64,000 bases of DNA from contig NZ_JAAGVY010000027.1 of the NCBI RefSeq assembly GCF_010686655.1, forward strand, positions 1 to 64,000. The letters are read 5' to 3'. Position 1 is the stretch's first letter; each line of letters begins with the position of its first letter. Shown piece by piece: positions 35,547 to 43,916 of the stretch. This DNA is from Cryomorpha ignava. Its GTDB lineage: Bacteria > Bacteroidota > Bacteroidia > Flavobacteriales_D > Cryomorphaceae. A model generated the notes under the pieces. That model searched no databases. It had not been told where the DNA came from and was given only the letters and a program-made list of their open reading frames with translations. The translations under genes and the position numbers were made by a program.

Positions 35547-35736
35547 GTTTTTCTCTGGCCTATTTGGTTTTTCTTCAACCGCAAAGGGCACAAAGATTTT
35601 ATGCAATGGCCGCAGAGGGTTTTTGTTATGAATTATGAAGAACTTGTTAGGGTTTCATGCGGTTCCGGCTTTCTTAATAGAGTCTATCATTGACGTATTG
35701 TATCAAGTGTTGATATACAGCATTTTAGTCGTGTGC

Positions 35737-35858
35737 GCTCCGCAGCGGTATCTACCCTGCGGAAAACATCTATAAATTATAGACTGAACATTTTAAAGCA
35801 GCGGTTATCAATATTTACTTGAAATTAATGGCCTCAGGGGTAGATTACCCAGCGGAGC
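35737..35858. repeat. imperfect long inverted repeat, MITE-like
   Basis: Left arm 35737-35762 starts GCTCCGCAGCGGTATCTACC; right arm 35832-35858 is its near reverse complement (CCTCAGGGGTAGATTACCC then AGCGGAGC). About 22 of 26 positions pair, with one or two single-base gaps, around a loop of about 69 AT-rich bases. There is no coding capacity. It looks like a degraded small inverted-repeat element or a structured RNA. Confidence 0.5.
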
Positions 35859-35975
35859 AGTTTTCTAAGATTTAACGTCATCATATCCGTTTTTCAATTT
35901 TTTATTGAAGCAGATCTCGATGTGACGAACACTTAGGAATATTGTAACCTAATCCGAGAATCATATTACAAAACA

Positions 35976-36002
35976 AATAACCCCGCAAGATGCGGGGTTA
36001 TT
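35976..36002 (-). terminator. hairpin terminator after the fad operon
   Basis: Perfect 12-base stem (AATAACCCCGCA / TGCGGGGTTATT) with an AGA loop, 18 bases downstream of the acyl-CoA dehydrogenase stop codon on the minus strand, followed there by TGTTTTGT. It may act in both directions since ackA converges on it. Confidence 0.8.
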
Positions 36003-36020
36003 CACTATTCAACTATCTAT

Positions 36021-37817
36021 TTAATAAGGAAATTTTCCTTCTTCAATCAGCGTTTGAGCAATTTGCTGACGCAATTCTTTCACGTTTTCACCATCGTTTT
36101 TAGTAAAGCGTTTTAGACCCATCAGCATCATTCGTTTCTCATCTCCCTCAACGAATGAGTTTATCGCATCTTTTGCCGCTTTGTTCATACGGTCTGCGGT
36201 GTCATAAAGCCATAATTTTGTCATGGCGATTTGATCTTTCGCAGCAGCTTCGCCTTTCATCTCAACTATTTTTTGTGTACGTAGCAAAGTGCTTTCGCTT
36301 ACATAAGTCCAAATGGCCAGGTCGGCAATATTCATCAATATTTCCTGCTCTTTAGACAGGGTTTGGATTAGCTTTTGTGCGGCAGATCCTGCCACCATCA
36401 AAACAACTTTCTTAAAGTTTTCTACAACCTTTTTCTCTGCTGCAAATGCACCGTCATCACCATTTCCAAACTCGGGAATAGATGTCAATTCCTGGGCTAC
36501 CTTCATTGCCGGGCCCATAAGGTCAAGCTCGCCTTTCATCGCTTTTTTCAAAAGCAAATCAACGGTGAGCATTCGATTAATTTCGTTCGTTCCTTCAAAA
36601 ATACGGTTTATACGAGCATCGCGGTAAGCACGCTCTACACGTGTTTCGGCACTATAGCCCATTCCACCATAAATCTGTACACCTTCGTCGGCCACATAAT
36701 CAAGCACTTCCGATCCGAAAACCTTCATCATAGCACATTCGGCTGCAAAGGCTTCGATTCCCTGAAGGATTGCATCGCCTTTGTCCATACCTTCGTCAAT
36801 TCGCCTATCAATGGCGTTTTGAATGTCTTGCGCTGCACGATAGGTTGCAGATTCGAGCACATACGTGCGCATTGCCTGTTCGGCTAGCTTAAAGCGAATG
36901 GCTCCATATTTCGAAATTTGGCGACCAAATTGATGGCGCTCGTTGGCGTATTTAATGCTGTGGTTGATAATATCTTTGGAACCACCAAGAACGCCGGCTG
37001 CCAATTTAATCCGTCCGATGTTGAGTATGTTCAAAGCTATTTTAAATCCTTTTCCACGCTCGTAAAGCAGGTTTTCTACCGGCACTTTTACATCGTTGAA
37101 AAATACCTGGCGGGTAGAGCTCCCTTTAATCCCCATTTTTTTCTCTTCGGGATTTAGTTGAATACCATCTATATCGCCATCAACGATAAATGCGCTTAGG
37201 TTTTCATCATCGTCAATTTTGGCGAAAACGATGAATACATGTGCAAAACCAGCGTTGGTAATCCACATTTTCTGACCGTTAATTACGTAGTGCTTTCCAT
37301 CGGCAGTAAGAATAGCCTTGGTTTTACCAGAGTTAGCATCAGATCCTGCGCTTGGCTCGGTAAGAGCGTAGCTTGCTTTCCACTCGCCTGTAGCCAGTTT
37401 TGGGATGTATTTTTTCTTTTGCTCTTCGTTTCCGTAATAGAGAATAGGAAGTGTTCCAATTCCTGTATGCGCACCATAAGCAACTGAAAACGAATGCCCT
37501 GCGCCGAGTGCATCTGCAGCAAGCATACTCGACTTAAAGTCAAGACCCAGTCCGCCGTACTCTTCTGGAATACTTATTCCCAATAGACCCAGCTCCCCGG
37601 CTTTGTCAAGCGCGTTTTGCATAAACCCTTCTTCCATGCTGTCCATTCTGTCCAGATTTGGAACAATTTCAGTCTCCAAAAAGTCGTAGCATGTTTGGGC
37701 TATCATTTTATGTTCTTCACTCCACTCTTCGGGAATGAATATGTCGGATGGGCTTGTTTCGCGAATGAGAAATTCACCTCCGCGCATTGATTTTTTCTTA
37801 TCAGTTGTTGTTTCCAT
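36021..37817 (-). CDS. acyl-CoA dehydrogenase (VLCAD-like length)
   Basis: 598-aa FAD-dependent acyl-CoA dehydrogenase. Family motifs are YALTEPSAGSDANSGKTKA (FAD and substrate site), WITNAGFAHVFIVFAK, and YADEGVQIYGGMGYSAE with RIFEGTNEINR near the C-terminal core. It is about 200 residues longer than short-chain enzymes, resembling the very-long-chain type with a C-terminal helical extension. It catalyses the first step of beta-oxidation. It is the last gene of a minus-strand unit with a thiolase and a FadB-like protein under a MarR-type regulator. The catalytic base by family alignment is the Glu in the EGTNE region or equivalent; I did not assign it. Confidence 0.9.
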   Translation of the reverse strand: METTTDKKKSMRGGEFLIRETSPSDIFIPEEWSEEHKMIAQTCYDFLETEIVPNLDRMDSMEEGFMQNALDKAGELGLLGISIPEEYGGLGLDFKSSMLAADALGAGHSFSVAYGAHTGIGTLPILYYGNEEQKKKYIPKLATGEWKASYALTEPSAGSDANSGKTKAILTADGKHYVINGQKMWITNAGFAHVFIVFAKIDDDENLSAFIVDGDIDGIQLNPEEKKMGIKGSSTRQVFFNDVKVPVENLLYERGKGFKIALNILNIGRIKLAAGVLGGSKDIINHSIKYANERHQFGRQISKYGAIRFKLAEQAMRTYVLESATYRAAQDIQNAIDRRIDEGMDKGDAILQGIEAFAAECAMMKVFGSEVLDYVADEGVQIYGGMGYSAETRVERAYRDARINRIFEGTNEINRMLTVDLLLKKAMKGELDLMGPAMKVAQELTSIPEFGNGDDGAFAAEKKVVENFKKVVLMVAGSAAQKLIQTLSKEQEILMNIADLAIWTYVSESTLLRTQKIVEMKGEAAAKDQIAMTKLWLYDTADRMNKAAKDAINSFVEGDEKRMMLMGLKRFTKNDGENVKELRQQIAQTLIEEGKFPY

Positions 37818-37825
37818 GTTATCTT

Positions 37826-37857
37826 AGTTTTTAGTTCTTGGTGATTAGTTTTTAGAC
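37826..37857. repeat. heptanucleotide repeat, left partner
   Basis: On the minus strand: CTAAAAA, CTAATCA, CCAAGAA, CTAAAAA. It is inverted relative to the tract at 37995-38027, so the two flank the 140 bases between the thiolase and dehydrogenase genes. Confidence 0.65.
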
Positions 37858-37994
37858 ATGATGCAGACTGATTTCAGTCTATTCATGTAAGATATTCCTA
37901 ATCAATGCTTATTTTTATTATCAAATGGGTTGTTAATTAATTCCTTACATCATAACTTTTGCTGATGATTTTAATCTTTGGTCAAGTTAGAGTG

Positions 37995-38027
37995 TCCAAA
38001 AACCAAAAACTAATCACCAAAAACCAA
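37995..38027. repeat. heptanucleotide repeat, right partner
   Basis: Plus strand: CCAAAAA, CCAAAAA, CTAATCA, CCAAAAA, CCAATTA in exact 7-base steps, ending at the stop codon of the thiolase gene. Complementary to 37826-37857, so a long stem-loop in mRNA is possible. Confidence 0.65.
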
Positions 38028-39203
38028 TTAATTCAGTAGCTCAAAAACTCCAGCAGCTCCTTGCCCCGTTCCAACACACATGGTTACAATTCCATATTTG
38101 TTCTTTCTACGGCGCATTTCGTTAAAGAGTTGTACACTTAGTTTTGCTCCTGTGCAGCCCAGTGGGTGACCAAGTGCAATGGCTCCACCATTTACGTTTA
38201 CAATTTCTGGGTCTAAGCCCAGTTCTCGTATTACAGCAAGTGATTGTGATGCAAATGCTTCGTTTAGCTCAAATAGCTCTATGTCACTCTGTTTCAATCC
38301 AGCTTTTTTAATTGCTTCTGGAATGGCATAAATTGGCCCAACACCCATAATGCGCGGCTCTAAAGCTGCTACATGGTAGCTTTTTAGCTGAGCGATAGGA
38401 GTAAGGTTGTGCTCTTTCAGAAATTTTTCTGAAACGATCATCGTAAACGCGGCGCCATCAGATGTTTGCGAAGCATTTCCAGCTGTAACGCTACCTTTTG
38501 TGTCAAAAACAGGACGCAATCTAGCGAGTGCTTCCATATTTGTTCCGCGACGTGGCCCCTCATCAGTGTCAACAGTGTATGTGCGCGTTTGGCGTTTGTC
38601 GTCTTTCAGAAAAACTTCTTCAACTTCTATCGGAACGATATCTTCCTTAAACCGACCAGCATCAATTGCTGCCACAGCGCGATGATTTGATTGCATTGCA
38701 AAGGCATCCTGATCTTCACGTGAAACTTTGTACTCATTGGCTACAGCCTCTGCGGTAAGGCCCATGCCCCAATACCAATCTGGATCTTTTTTGGCTACAG
38801 CAGCATTTGGCACCAGGCGCCAACCTCCAAAAGGGATAGGCGACATGCACTCAACACCACCGGCAATAATACAATCGGCCATGCCAGAGTGTATTTTCGC
38901 GGAAGCGATAGCAATCGTTTCTATACCCGATGAACAATACCTATTTACGGTAACGCCCGGCACTTTTTCTGTGTCAAGACCCATAAGCGAAATCATTCGG
39001 CCCATGTTTAGACCTTGCTCGGCTTCGGGGGTTGCGTTTCCTACTATTACATCATCAATTCGCGTAACATCCAAATCTGGATGGTCGCTCAAAATTTTCT
39101 TAATTACGGCCGCGCCTAATTCATCAGGTCGCTTGAAGCGGAATACGCCTCTTGGGGCTTTTCCAACTGCTGTTCTGTATGCTGAAACTATGTATGCGTT
39201 CAT
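38028..39203 (-). CDS. fadA: acetyl-CoA C-acyltransferase (3-ketoacyl-CoA thiolase)
   Basis: 391-aa thiolase. The acyl-accepting Cys is Cys90 in VNRYCSSGIETI; the catalytic His is in GGAIALGHPLGCTGAK and the second Cys in MCVGTGQGAAG near the C-terminus. It splits 3-ketoacyl-CoA with CoA at the last step of beta-oxidation. Sits in the same minus-strand unit as the FadB-like and acyl-CoA dehydrogenase genes. FadA rather than a biosynthetic acetoacetyl-CoA thiolase is inferred from that neighbourhood. Confidence 0.92.
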   Translation of the reverse strand: MNAYIVSAYRTAVGKAPRGVFRFKRPDELGAAVIKKILSDHPDLDVTRIDDVIVGNATPEAEQGLNMGRMISLMGLDTEKVPGVTVNRYCSSGIETIAIASAKIHSGMADCIIAGGVECMSPIPFGGWRLVPNAAVAKKDPDWYWGMGLTAEAVANEYKVSREDQDAFAMQSNHRAVAAIDAGRFKEDIVPIEVEEVFLKDDKRQTRTYTVDTDEGPRRGTNMEALARLRPVFDTKGSVTAGNASQTSDGAAFTMIVSEKFLKEHNLTPIAQLKSYHVAALEPRIMGVGPIYAIPEAIKKAGLKQSDIELFELNEAFASQSLAVIRELGLDPEIVNVNGGAIALGHPLGCTGAKLSVQLFNEMRRRKNKYGIVTMCVGTGQGAAGVFELLN

Positions 39204-39206
39204 ATG

Positions 39207-39270
39207 AGAGAGTTTTTAGTTCTTAGTTTTTGGTTCTTAGTTTTTGGTGTTTGGTTTGGTGCGTGGTTTT
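39207..39270. repeat. heptanucleotide repeat tract (minus-strand CYAANNA units)
   Basis: On the minus strand: CCAAACA, CCAAAAA, CTAAGAA, CCAAAAA, CTAAGAA, CTAAAAA, six or more consecutive units. It directly precedes the thiolase start codon and ends 11 bases before the four-helix-bundle gene's stop. Confidence 0.7.
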
Positions 39271-39280
39271 GGAATAAAGT

Positions 39281-39664
39281 TTATTTCTTTTTCGACTTTT
39301 CGTCATCAATTGATTTTTGAACTGCTCTTTTAAGCTTATAAATCATTTTATGCAATACTTCCAATTTTAGCTGTAGTGCTTCAAAATCCGCATCCAAAAA
39401 GAATTTCAATTTATTAGCGATAATTAATTGTGTATTTAATTCGGCGGCAGAACCGCTGGCAATACTTAAAAATCGGTTAAATTCAAGTTGACTGTTTCTT
39501 CCTGCACCTTCAGCAATATTGCTTGGAATTGAAACTGCCGATCTTTTAATTTGATCTGAAAGTCCGTAAAGTTCCTGCTTCGGAAAAACTTTCACTTTTT
39601 CGTAAATTTCAACAGATAGTTCTACTGAGTCGTTCCATATTTTTAATTCTCTATAATTATTCAT
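39281..39664 (-). CDS. four-helix-bundle protein (23S rRNA intervening-sequence type)
   Basis: 127 aa from ATG 39664 (MNNYRELKIWNDSVELSVEI). An upstream start at 39751 would add 29 residues that overlap a repeat tract and are not family-like. The sequence SDQIKRSAVSIPSNIAEGAGR is the hallmark of the IVS-type four-helix-bundle family found inside or beside rRNA genes and scattered in Bacteroidota genomes. Function unknown. It interrupts the fad operon and has heptad repeats on both sides, which suggests a mobile or passenger cassette. Confidence 0.88.
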   Translation of the reverse strand: MNNYRELKIWNDSVELSVEIYEKVKVFPKQELYGLSDQIKRSAVSIPSNIAEGAGRNSQLEFNRFLSIASGSAAELNTQLIIANKLKFFLDADFEALQLKLEVLHKMIYKLKRAVQKSIDDEKSKKK

Positions 39665-39726
39665 AATGCACGTTTTTAAAGGTTTCTGATAATTTCTAAT
39701 TTGATGTTTTGATTGAATTAAGTCAT

Positions 39727-39758
39727 CCAATAACCAAGCACCAAAAACCAAAAACCAT
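39727..39758. repeat. heptanucleotide repeat, upstream of the four-helix-bundle gene
   Basis: CCAATAA, CCAAGCA, CCAAAAA, CCAAAAA in 7-base steps on the plus strand, inverted relative to 39207-39270. With that tract it brackets the four-helix-bundle gene. Confidence 0.65.
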
Positions 39759-39827
39759 TCTCAATTTCAATAATCACATTCTAAAGATTTCTATTTTTTG
39801 AAGTTCAATATTTGCATTGAAGTAAGT

Positions 39828-39864
39828 CTTCCAAAAACCAAACACCAAGAACTAAAAACCAATA
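39828..39864. repeat. heptanucleotide repeat after fadB-like gene
   Basis: CCAAAAA, CCAAACA, CCAAGAA, CTAAAAA, CCAATAT on the plus strand, ending right at the stop codon of the FadB-like gene (39865). Confidence 0.65.
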
Positions 39865-42273
39865 TCAATTCCTCAACACCTTCCCTTTCTGCACCATAGA
39901 TTGTAATCTCTCCAAGGTTTTACGCTCCTGACACAGTTCTACAAAGGCACGTCTTTCAAGTCCAAGCAAGTAATCTTCACTCACTTCGGTAATTTCAGAT
40001 AAGTCTCCACCAGCCATAACAAATCCAAGCTTCTCGCTAATAAGCTGATCGTGCTCTGAAATATAATGTCCAGATTTCATGCTGTTTGCACCTACGTAAA
40101 CGATTCCAAGAGCTTCTTTTCCAAGCACTTTCACATCTTTACGTTTGATTGGCTTCGTATATCCTTTTTGCGCAAGCAAAAGTGCCGCCTGTTTGGCGTA
40201 AGCCAACTGATCATCGCGGTTTACAACCACCTCGTCAATGCCTTCTCTTAGGTAACCCAAATCAAATGCTTCGTAAGCCGAAGTAGAAACCTTGGCTTGA
40301 CCGACTGTCAAAAACCGGTTTCTAAAAGTGTTTATTCTAATATCTCCATCGTGCATGGCGTCACCTGCTCGCATAGCGAACTCTTTGGTTCCGCCACCAC
40401 CTGGGATAACGCCAACGCCAAATTCAACCAATCCCATGTACAGCTCTGCATGAGCAATTACTTTATCGGCGTGCAAACATAGCTCGCAACCGCCACCAAG
40501 CGCCATTTGGTGTGGTGCAGCCACAACCGGAATGCTTGAATAGCGCATACGCATCATTGTGTTTTGAAATGAGCGTATGGCAAATTCCAACTCGTCGTAT
40601 TCCTGCTCTGCAGCCATCATGAAAATCATTCCCACGTTGGCTCCAGCGCTAAAATTGTCGCCTGTATTCGAAACAACCATTCCTTTGTATTCGGCTTCCG
40701 CCAAATCAACTGCTTTGTTGAGTCCCTCTAATACGTCGCCACCAATGGTATTCATTTTGGTGTGGAATTCAACGTTGATTATTCCATCGCCAAGGTCTTT
40801 GATTGTTACGCCAGAGTTTTTCCAGATTATACCTTCTTCAGTAATATTGTCAAGGAAAATCTGACCTTCAAGCGTTGGAACTTCTTTATAAGTTTTAGAA
40901 GGGATATCGTAGAAATATTTCGTTCCTTTTTCAATTTTATAAAAGCTTTCTTTTCCGGAGTCAAGCATCTCTTTAACCCAGCTATTAACTTTTAAGCCGG
41001 CTTCTTCCATGTTTTTCATGACTTTTTTCACCCCAATGGCGTCCCATTTTTCAAAAGGACCCATTTTCCAGCCAAAACCGGCACGTAAACCAGCATCGAT
41101 TTTATAAAGTTCGTCTGTTATTTCTGGAATGCGGAAGGAAACATAGCTAAACAAACCGTTGAACGATTTGCGGTAAAACTCACCCGCTTTATCTTGGCCA
41201 CCATAAAGCATTGGTAGTCGCTTGGCCAGATTTGATTCTGCCTTGGTCATTTCCAAAGTAGGGAATGTTGTTTTTTTCTGCTCGCCATATTCCAAAGTTT
41301 CCAGGTTGAGCGATAAAATATCAGATTTACCACCTTCGCCTTTCACTTTCTTATAAAAGCCCTGGTCAGATTTGCTACCAAGCCATTTGTTGTCAACCAT
41401 TTTCTGAACGTAATCTGGAATGGCAAAGACTGCATTTCGCTCATCATCTTTACAATTGTCTTTTACCCCATTTGCAACGTGCACAAGCGTGTCAAGACCA
41501 ACCACATCGGCTGTTCTAAAAGTTGCAGATTTGGCATGACCAATAACTGGCCCGGTTAGCTTATCAATATCTTCTACCGAAAGTCCAAGCTCTTTCACCA
41601 AATGGAAAATCTCCATAATGGAATAAACGCCTACGCGGTTGGCGATAAAAGCTGGGGTATCTTTACAAAGCACTGTTTCTTTTCCAAGAAAACGAGACCC
41701 GTATTCCATCAAAAAGTCAATTACTTTTTCGTCTGTTTTCGGGCCTGGAATTATCTCCATCAGACGCAAATATCGCGGTGGATTAAAAAAGTGGGTTCCA
41801 CAGAAATGGTTTTGGAAATCTTCGCTGCGGCCTTCGCTCATCAAGTGAATAGGAATACCCGATGTATTAGATGTAATCAAGGTACCTTCCTTGCGATGCT
41901 TTTCTACGTTTTCGAAAACCTGTTTCTTAATATCAAGGCGCTCTACAACCACTTCTATAATCCAGTCAACTTCGCCAATGCGCTTCATGTCATCATCAAA
42001 GTTTCCTGTTTCTATTCGGCTCGCAAATTTCTTATCGTAAATAGGAGATGGGTTGCTTTTGAGTGCCGCTTGAAGCGAATCATTTACGATTCTGTTTCGC
42101 ACTTTCGGATTTTCCATATCCATTCCAGCACTTTTTTCTTTATCGTTTAGCTCTCGCGGCACAATGTCTAAAAGCAAAACCTGTACGCCAATATTGGCAA
42201 AATGGCAGGCAATTCGCGATCCCATAACTCCGGATCCAAGAACTGCTACTTTTTCAATTTTTCTCTTGCTCAT
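39865..42273 (-). CDS. fadB: 3-hydroxyacyl-CoA dehydrogenase / enoyl-CoA hydratase (FadB-like)
   Basis: 802-aa bifunctional beta-oxidation protein with the dehydrogenase first. The NAD motif is VAVLGSGVMGSRIACHFA (about residues 8-25), and ITSNTSGIPIHLM and HFCGTHFFNPPRYL (about 150-175) carry the catalytic region. The C-terminal crotonase domain (about 490-720) has FSAGANVGMIF and MALGGGCELCLHADKV with GVIPGGGGTKE. The order is opposite to E. coli FadB, but is usual for Bacteroidota proteins of this type. It follows the MarR gene by 15 bases, so it is probably first of the metabolic genes controlled by it. Confidence 0.92.
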   Translation of the reverse strand: MSKRKIEKVAVLGSGVMGSRIACHFANIGVQVLLLDIVPRELNDKEKSAGMDMENPKVRNRIVNDSLQAALKSNPSPIYDKKFASRIETGNFDDDMKRIGEVDWIIEVVVERLDIKKQVFENVEKHRKEGTLITSNTSGIPIHLMSEGRSEDFQNHFCGTHFFNPPRYLRLMEIIPGPKTDEKVIDFLMEYGSRFLGKETVLCKDTPAFIANRVGVYSIMEIFHLVKELGLSVEDIDKLTGPVIGHAKSATFRTADVVGLDTLVHVANGVKDNCKDDERNAVFAIPDYVQKMVDNKWLGSKSDQGFYKKVKGEGGKSDILSLNLETLEYGEQKKTTFPTLEMTKAESNLAKRLPMLYGGQDKAGEFYRKSFNGLFSYVSFRIPEITDELYKIDAGLRAGFGWKMGPFEKWDAIGVKKVMKNMEEAGLKVNSWVKEMLDSGKESFYKIEKGTKYFYDIPSKTYKEVPTLEGQIFLDNITEEGIIWKNSGVTIKDLGDGIINVEFHTKMNTIGGDVLEGLNKAVDLAEAEYKGMVVSNTGDNFSAGANVGMIFMMAAEQEYDELEFAIRSFQNTMMRMRYSSIPVVAAPHQMALGGGCELCLHADKVIAHAELYMGLVEFGVGVIPGGGGTKEFAMRAGDAMHDGDIRINTFRNRFLTVGQAKVSTSAYEAFDLGYLREGIDEVVVNRDDQLAYAKQAALLLAQKGYTKPIKRKDVKVLGKEALGIVYVGANSMKSGHYISEHDQLISEKLGFVMAGGDLSEITEVSEDYLLGLERRAFVELCQERKTLERLQSMVQKGKVLRN

Positions 42274-42288
42274 GGTATATTCTTTATT

Positions 42289-42744
42289 TTATCGGGTTCT
42301 CATTTTTTTATCAGAAAATATGGTCTTTTCTTCAAGTAATTCATTCATTTGAGTAGCGACTTCAAAAAAAGTTTTCAATTTCTCTGGCTCAATATTACTT
42401 TGAAGGTAAGCATTAAGGCGCAAAACCACTTCGCGTGACGTATCGCGGTATTTTTTACCCTCTTCGGTTAAATGTATCAGAACTAGTCGGCCATCATTTT
42501 CAGACTGGGTTCTGCTTATAAGCCCTTTTTCTTCCATTGTTTTCAAAGTGCGCGTAAGGCTGCGCGATTCAATGCCCATTTTTGGGCCGAGCTTGGTGCT
42601 CGGCGTGCCTTCTTTGTCGATGTTTAGCAAAATATAGCCTACCGACATGGTACCAGTAAACTTGGCAGCTTCTACATTATACAGTCGCATAATCTTCTGC
42701 CACAGCCACCTAAGGTGAAAATCAATGGTTTCTTCAGGTTTCAT
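42289..42744 (-). CDS. MarR-family transcriptional regulator
   Basis: 151 aa from ATG 42744 (MKPEETIDFHLRWLWQKIM); an earlier start at 42777 would place the first codons in a palindrome. Winged-helix features: GYILLNIDKEGTPSTKLGP, then ESRSLTRTLKTMEEKGLISR and NDGRLVLIHLTEEGKKY (the wing). As first gene of the beta-oxidation unit it most likely represses itself and the fad genes and is released by an acyl-CoA or fatty acid; the ligand is inference. A perfect palindrome lies 22-43 bases before its start. Confidence 0.9.
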   Translation of the reverse strand: MKPEETIDFHLRWLWQKIMRLYNVEAAKFTGTMSVGYILLNIDKEGTPSTKLGPKMGIESRSLTRTLKTMEEKGLISRTQSENDGRLVLIHLTEEGKKYRDTSREVVLRLNAYLQSNIEPEKLKTFFEVATQMNELLEEKTIFSDKKMRTR

Positions 42745-43065
42745 TCTCGTAAAGATATAAATAAAAAAGGTATGCACGCATACCTTTACTGTTAAAATGT
42801 AATATGGCGGTTTTTAGGAATTGTTACTTTAGTTAATGGTAAGTGCAGAATGGGCTTGTTTTCTATGTGACAATCATTTCAAAAAAAAGCTTCTTGACAT
42901 TATGCCCGTTTCTACCGGGCTCCCTTGATCATTTCATCCATAATAAAAGACGTTGCTTTTGTTTCAAAGTCGTAGCGTTTTCTTTGCCAAGCCTGCAGTA
43001 CTTGTAGTCTATGAACTCATCCAACTATTTTAGTTAACTGCTCAAATATTATAGTTCTTCATTGC
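42745..43065. other. intergenic region with operator and a possible gene fragment
   Basis: Contains the palindrome at 42766-42787. At 42905-43010 the minus strand reads LQAWQRKRYDFETKATSFI then MDEMIKGAR and a TAG stop, with no start codon and an upstream stop. It may be the tail of a lost gene; I cannot name it. Confidence 0.4.
42766..42787. promoter_or_regulatory. perfect 22-base palindrome, likely MarR-type operator
   Basis: AAAGGTATGC, spacer AC, GCATACCTTT: perfect 10-base arms. It lies just upstream of the MarR-type gene that heads the beta-oxidation operon. MarR dimers bind palindromes of this size and normally overlap their own promoter. No other copy seen in the window. Confidence 0.7.
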
Positions 43066-43455
43066 CTATTTTTCCCAAACCGTTGGTGTGTCGTAATTTT
43101 CAATTTGACTATCTTTTGTCACAATTATCATTTTTTCACTCATAGCCTGAGCAATAATAATCCGATCAAATGGATCTTGATGGTGAAATGGTAAACTTGC
43201 ATTTCTCAATATGTGGTTCGTTGTTACAGGGATTGCATCAAATCCTGTTTCTTCAATTATATTGAAAATGGTCTTCAAATCAGATTTTAAGTCAAGCCTT
43301 CCTATCGAATTTTTGATTCCTATTTCCCAGTAAGTGGCAATGCTCACAAAACAGCGGTTCTCTTTATTCTCAATAATCGTTTTGGTCTTTTGGGGCAACT
43401 TTTCATTATCGGTTATAAACCAAATTAAGGTATGGGTATCCAGTAGTAAATTCAT
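43066..43455 (-). CDS. VapC-like PIN-domain toxin
   Basis: 129-aa PIN toxin. NLLLDTHTLIWFITDNEKL carries the first Asp; SIATYWEIGIK the Glu; HQDPFDRIIIAQAM the central Asp and VTKDSQI the last. These are Mg-dependent ribonucleases. Its ATG overlaps the antitoxin stop by four bases. The DTHTLIW plus DPFDR pattern is typical of VapC proteins paired with DUF2281 antitoxins, which fits here. Confidence 0.9.
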   Translation of the reverse strand: MNLLLDTHTLIWFITDNEKLPQKTKTIIENKENRCFVSIATYWEIGIKNSIGRLDLKSDLKTIFNIIEETGFDAIPVTTNHILRNASLPFHHQDPFDRIIIAQAMSEKMIIVTKDSQIENYDTPTVWEK

Positions 43456-43661
43456 TTCAAATAAGGGTCAAAACCTTCAATTGGATCATCAAAATTATCT
43501 TTCATCGCAATAAGTCCCTTGGCTTTACCAGCTATTCTCTTGCTGTTTTGTTTATCTTTCTTTTTTGACCTGAATTTCAAATAATCTATAAAATCTGATA
43601 CTTCAGCTTTCAAACTTGAAGGCAATTCAGCCAATTTCGCATACAATTGAATGTCCGTCAT
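43452..43661 (-). CDS. DUF2281-type antitoxin
   Basis: 69 aa from ATG 43661 (MTDIQLYAKLAELPSSLKAE); a TTG at 43682 is possible but adds nothing conserved. The helix EVSDFIDYLKFRSKKK and the C-terminal AKGLIAMKDNFDDPIEGF are family features. DUF2281 proteins neutralise the PIN toxin encoded directly downstream and bind the promoter. It overlaps the toxin gene by four bases. Confidence 0.85.
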   Translation of the reverse strand: MTDIQLYAKLAELPSSLKAEVSDFIDYLKFRSKKKDKQNSKRIAGKAKGLIAMKDNFDDPIEGFDPYLK

Positions 43662-43723
43662 GATTTTGTGCTTTAACTTCAAATTTATACATTTTTTTCA
43701 TGGTTATCTCAAATAGTGTTGGG

Positions 43724-43795
43724 TCACACATCAATGAACCCCTGAAATTCAAGTGGCGTAATAATTTCATCAAAAGCTTACGCATAAGCGTTGAG
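43724..43795 (-). pseudogene. remnant of the C-terminus of a DUF4143 ATPase gene
   Basis: The minus strand reads FDEIITPLEFQGFIDV then a stop, almost the same as the end of the ATPase gene at 46405-47535 (ITEIITPLEFQEFINV), and before it AYA with a stop codon inside. Nothing more of the gene remains. It is therefore a leftover of a second copy; the T9SS cargo gene lies between the two. Confidence 0.7.
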
Positions 43796-43916
43796 ACGAT
43801 ATTTGTGTTTAATTCCTAAACTTCTTAATTTACAGTGAGTCCGAGTCTTTTACAAAACCTTTTTCGATTGTTCTATATAAGATTGAAATTTGGATCGCTA
43901 TTTTTCCGTTTTCAAA

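Larger units (their letters stand above)
35547..36020. other. 474-base gap between ackA and the fad genes
   Basis: Convergent gap holding an inverted-repeat pair (35737-35858) and a strong hairpin (35976-36002). No gene seen. The first 70 bases after ackA have a CCGCAAAGGGCACAAAG word related to the repeat near 4631. Confidence 0.5.

Noticed and set aside
36375-36887. 170-codon plus-strand frame inside the acyl-CoA dehydrogenase gene
   Set aside because: Antisense shadow with no independent support.
41602-42150. Long plus-strand frame (182 codons) inside the FadB-like gene
   Set aside because: Antisense shadow of a clearly coding region; no family resemblance.
42905-43010. Minus-strand fragment LQAWQRKRYDFETKATSFI as a gene
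   Set aside because: Only about 35 codons with an upstream stop and no start; kept only as a possible remnant.
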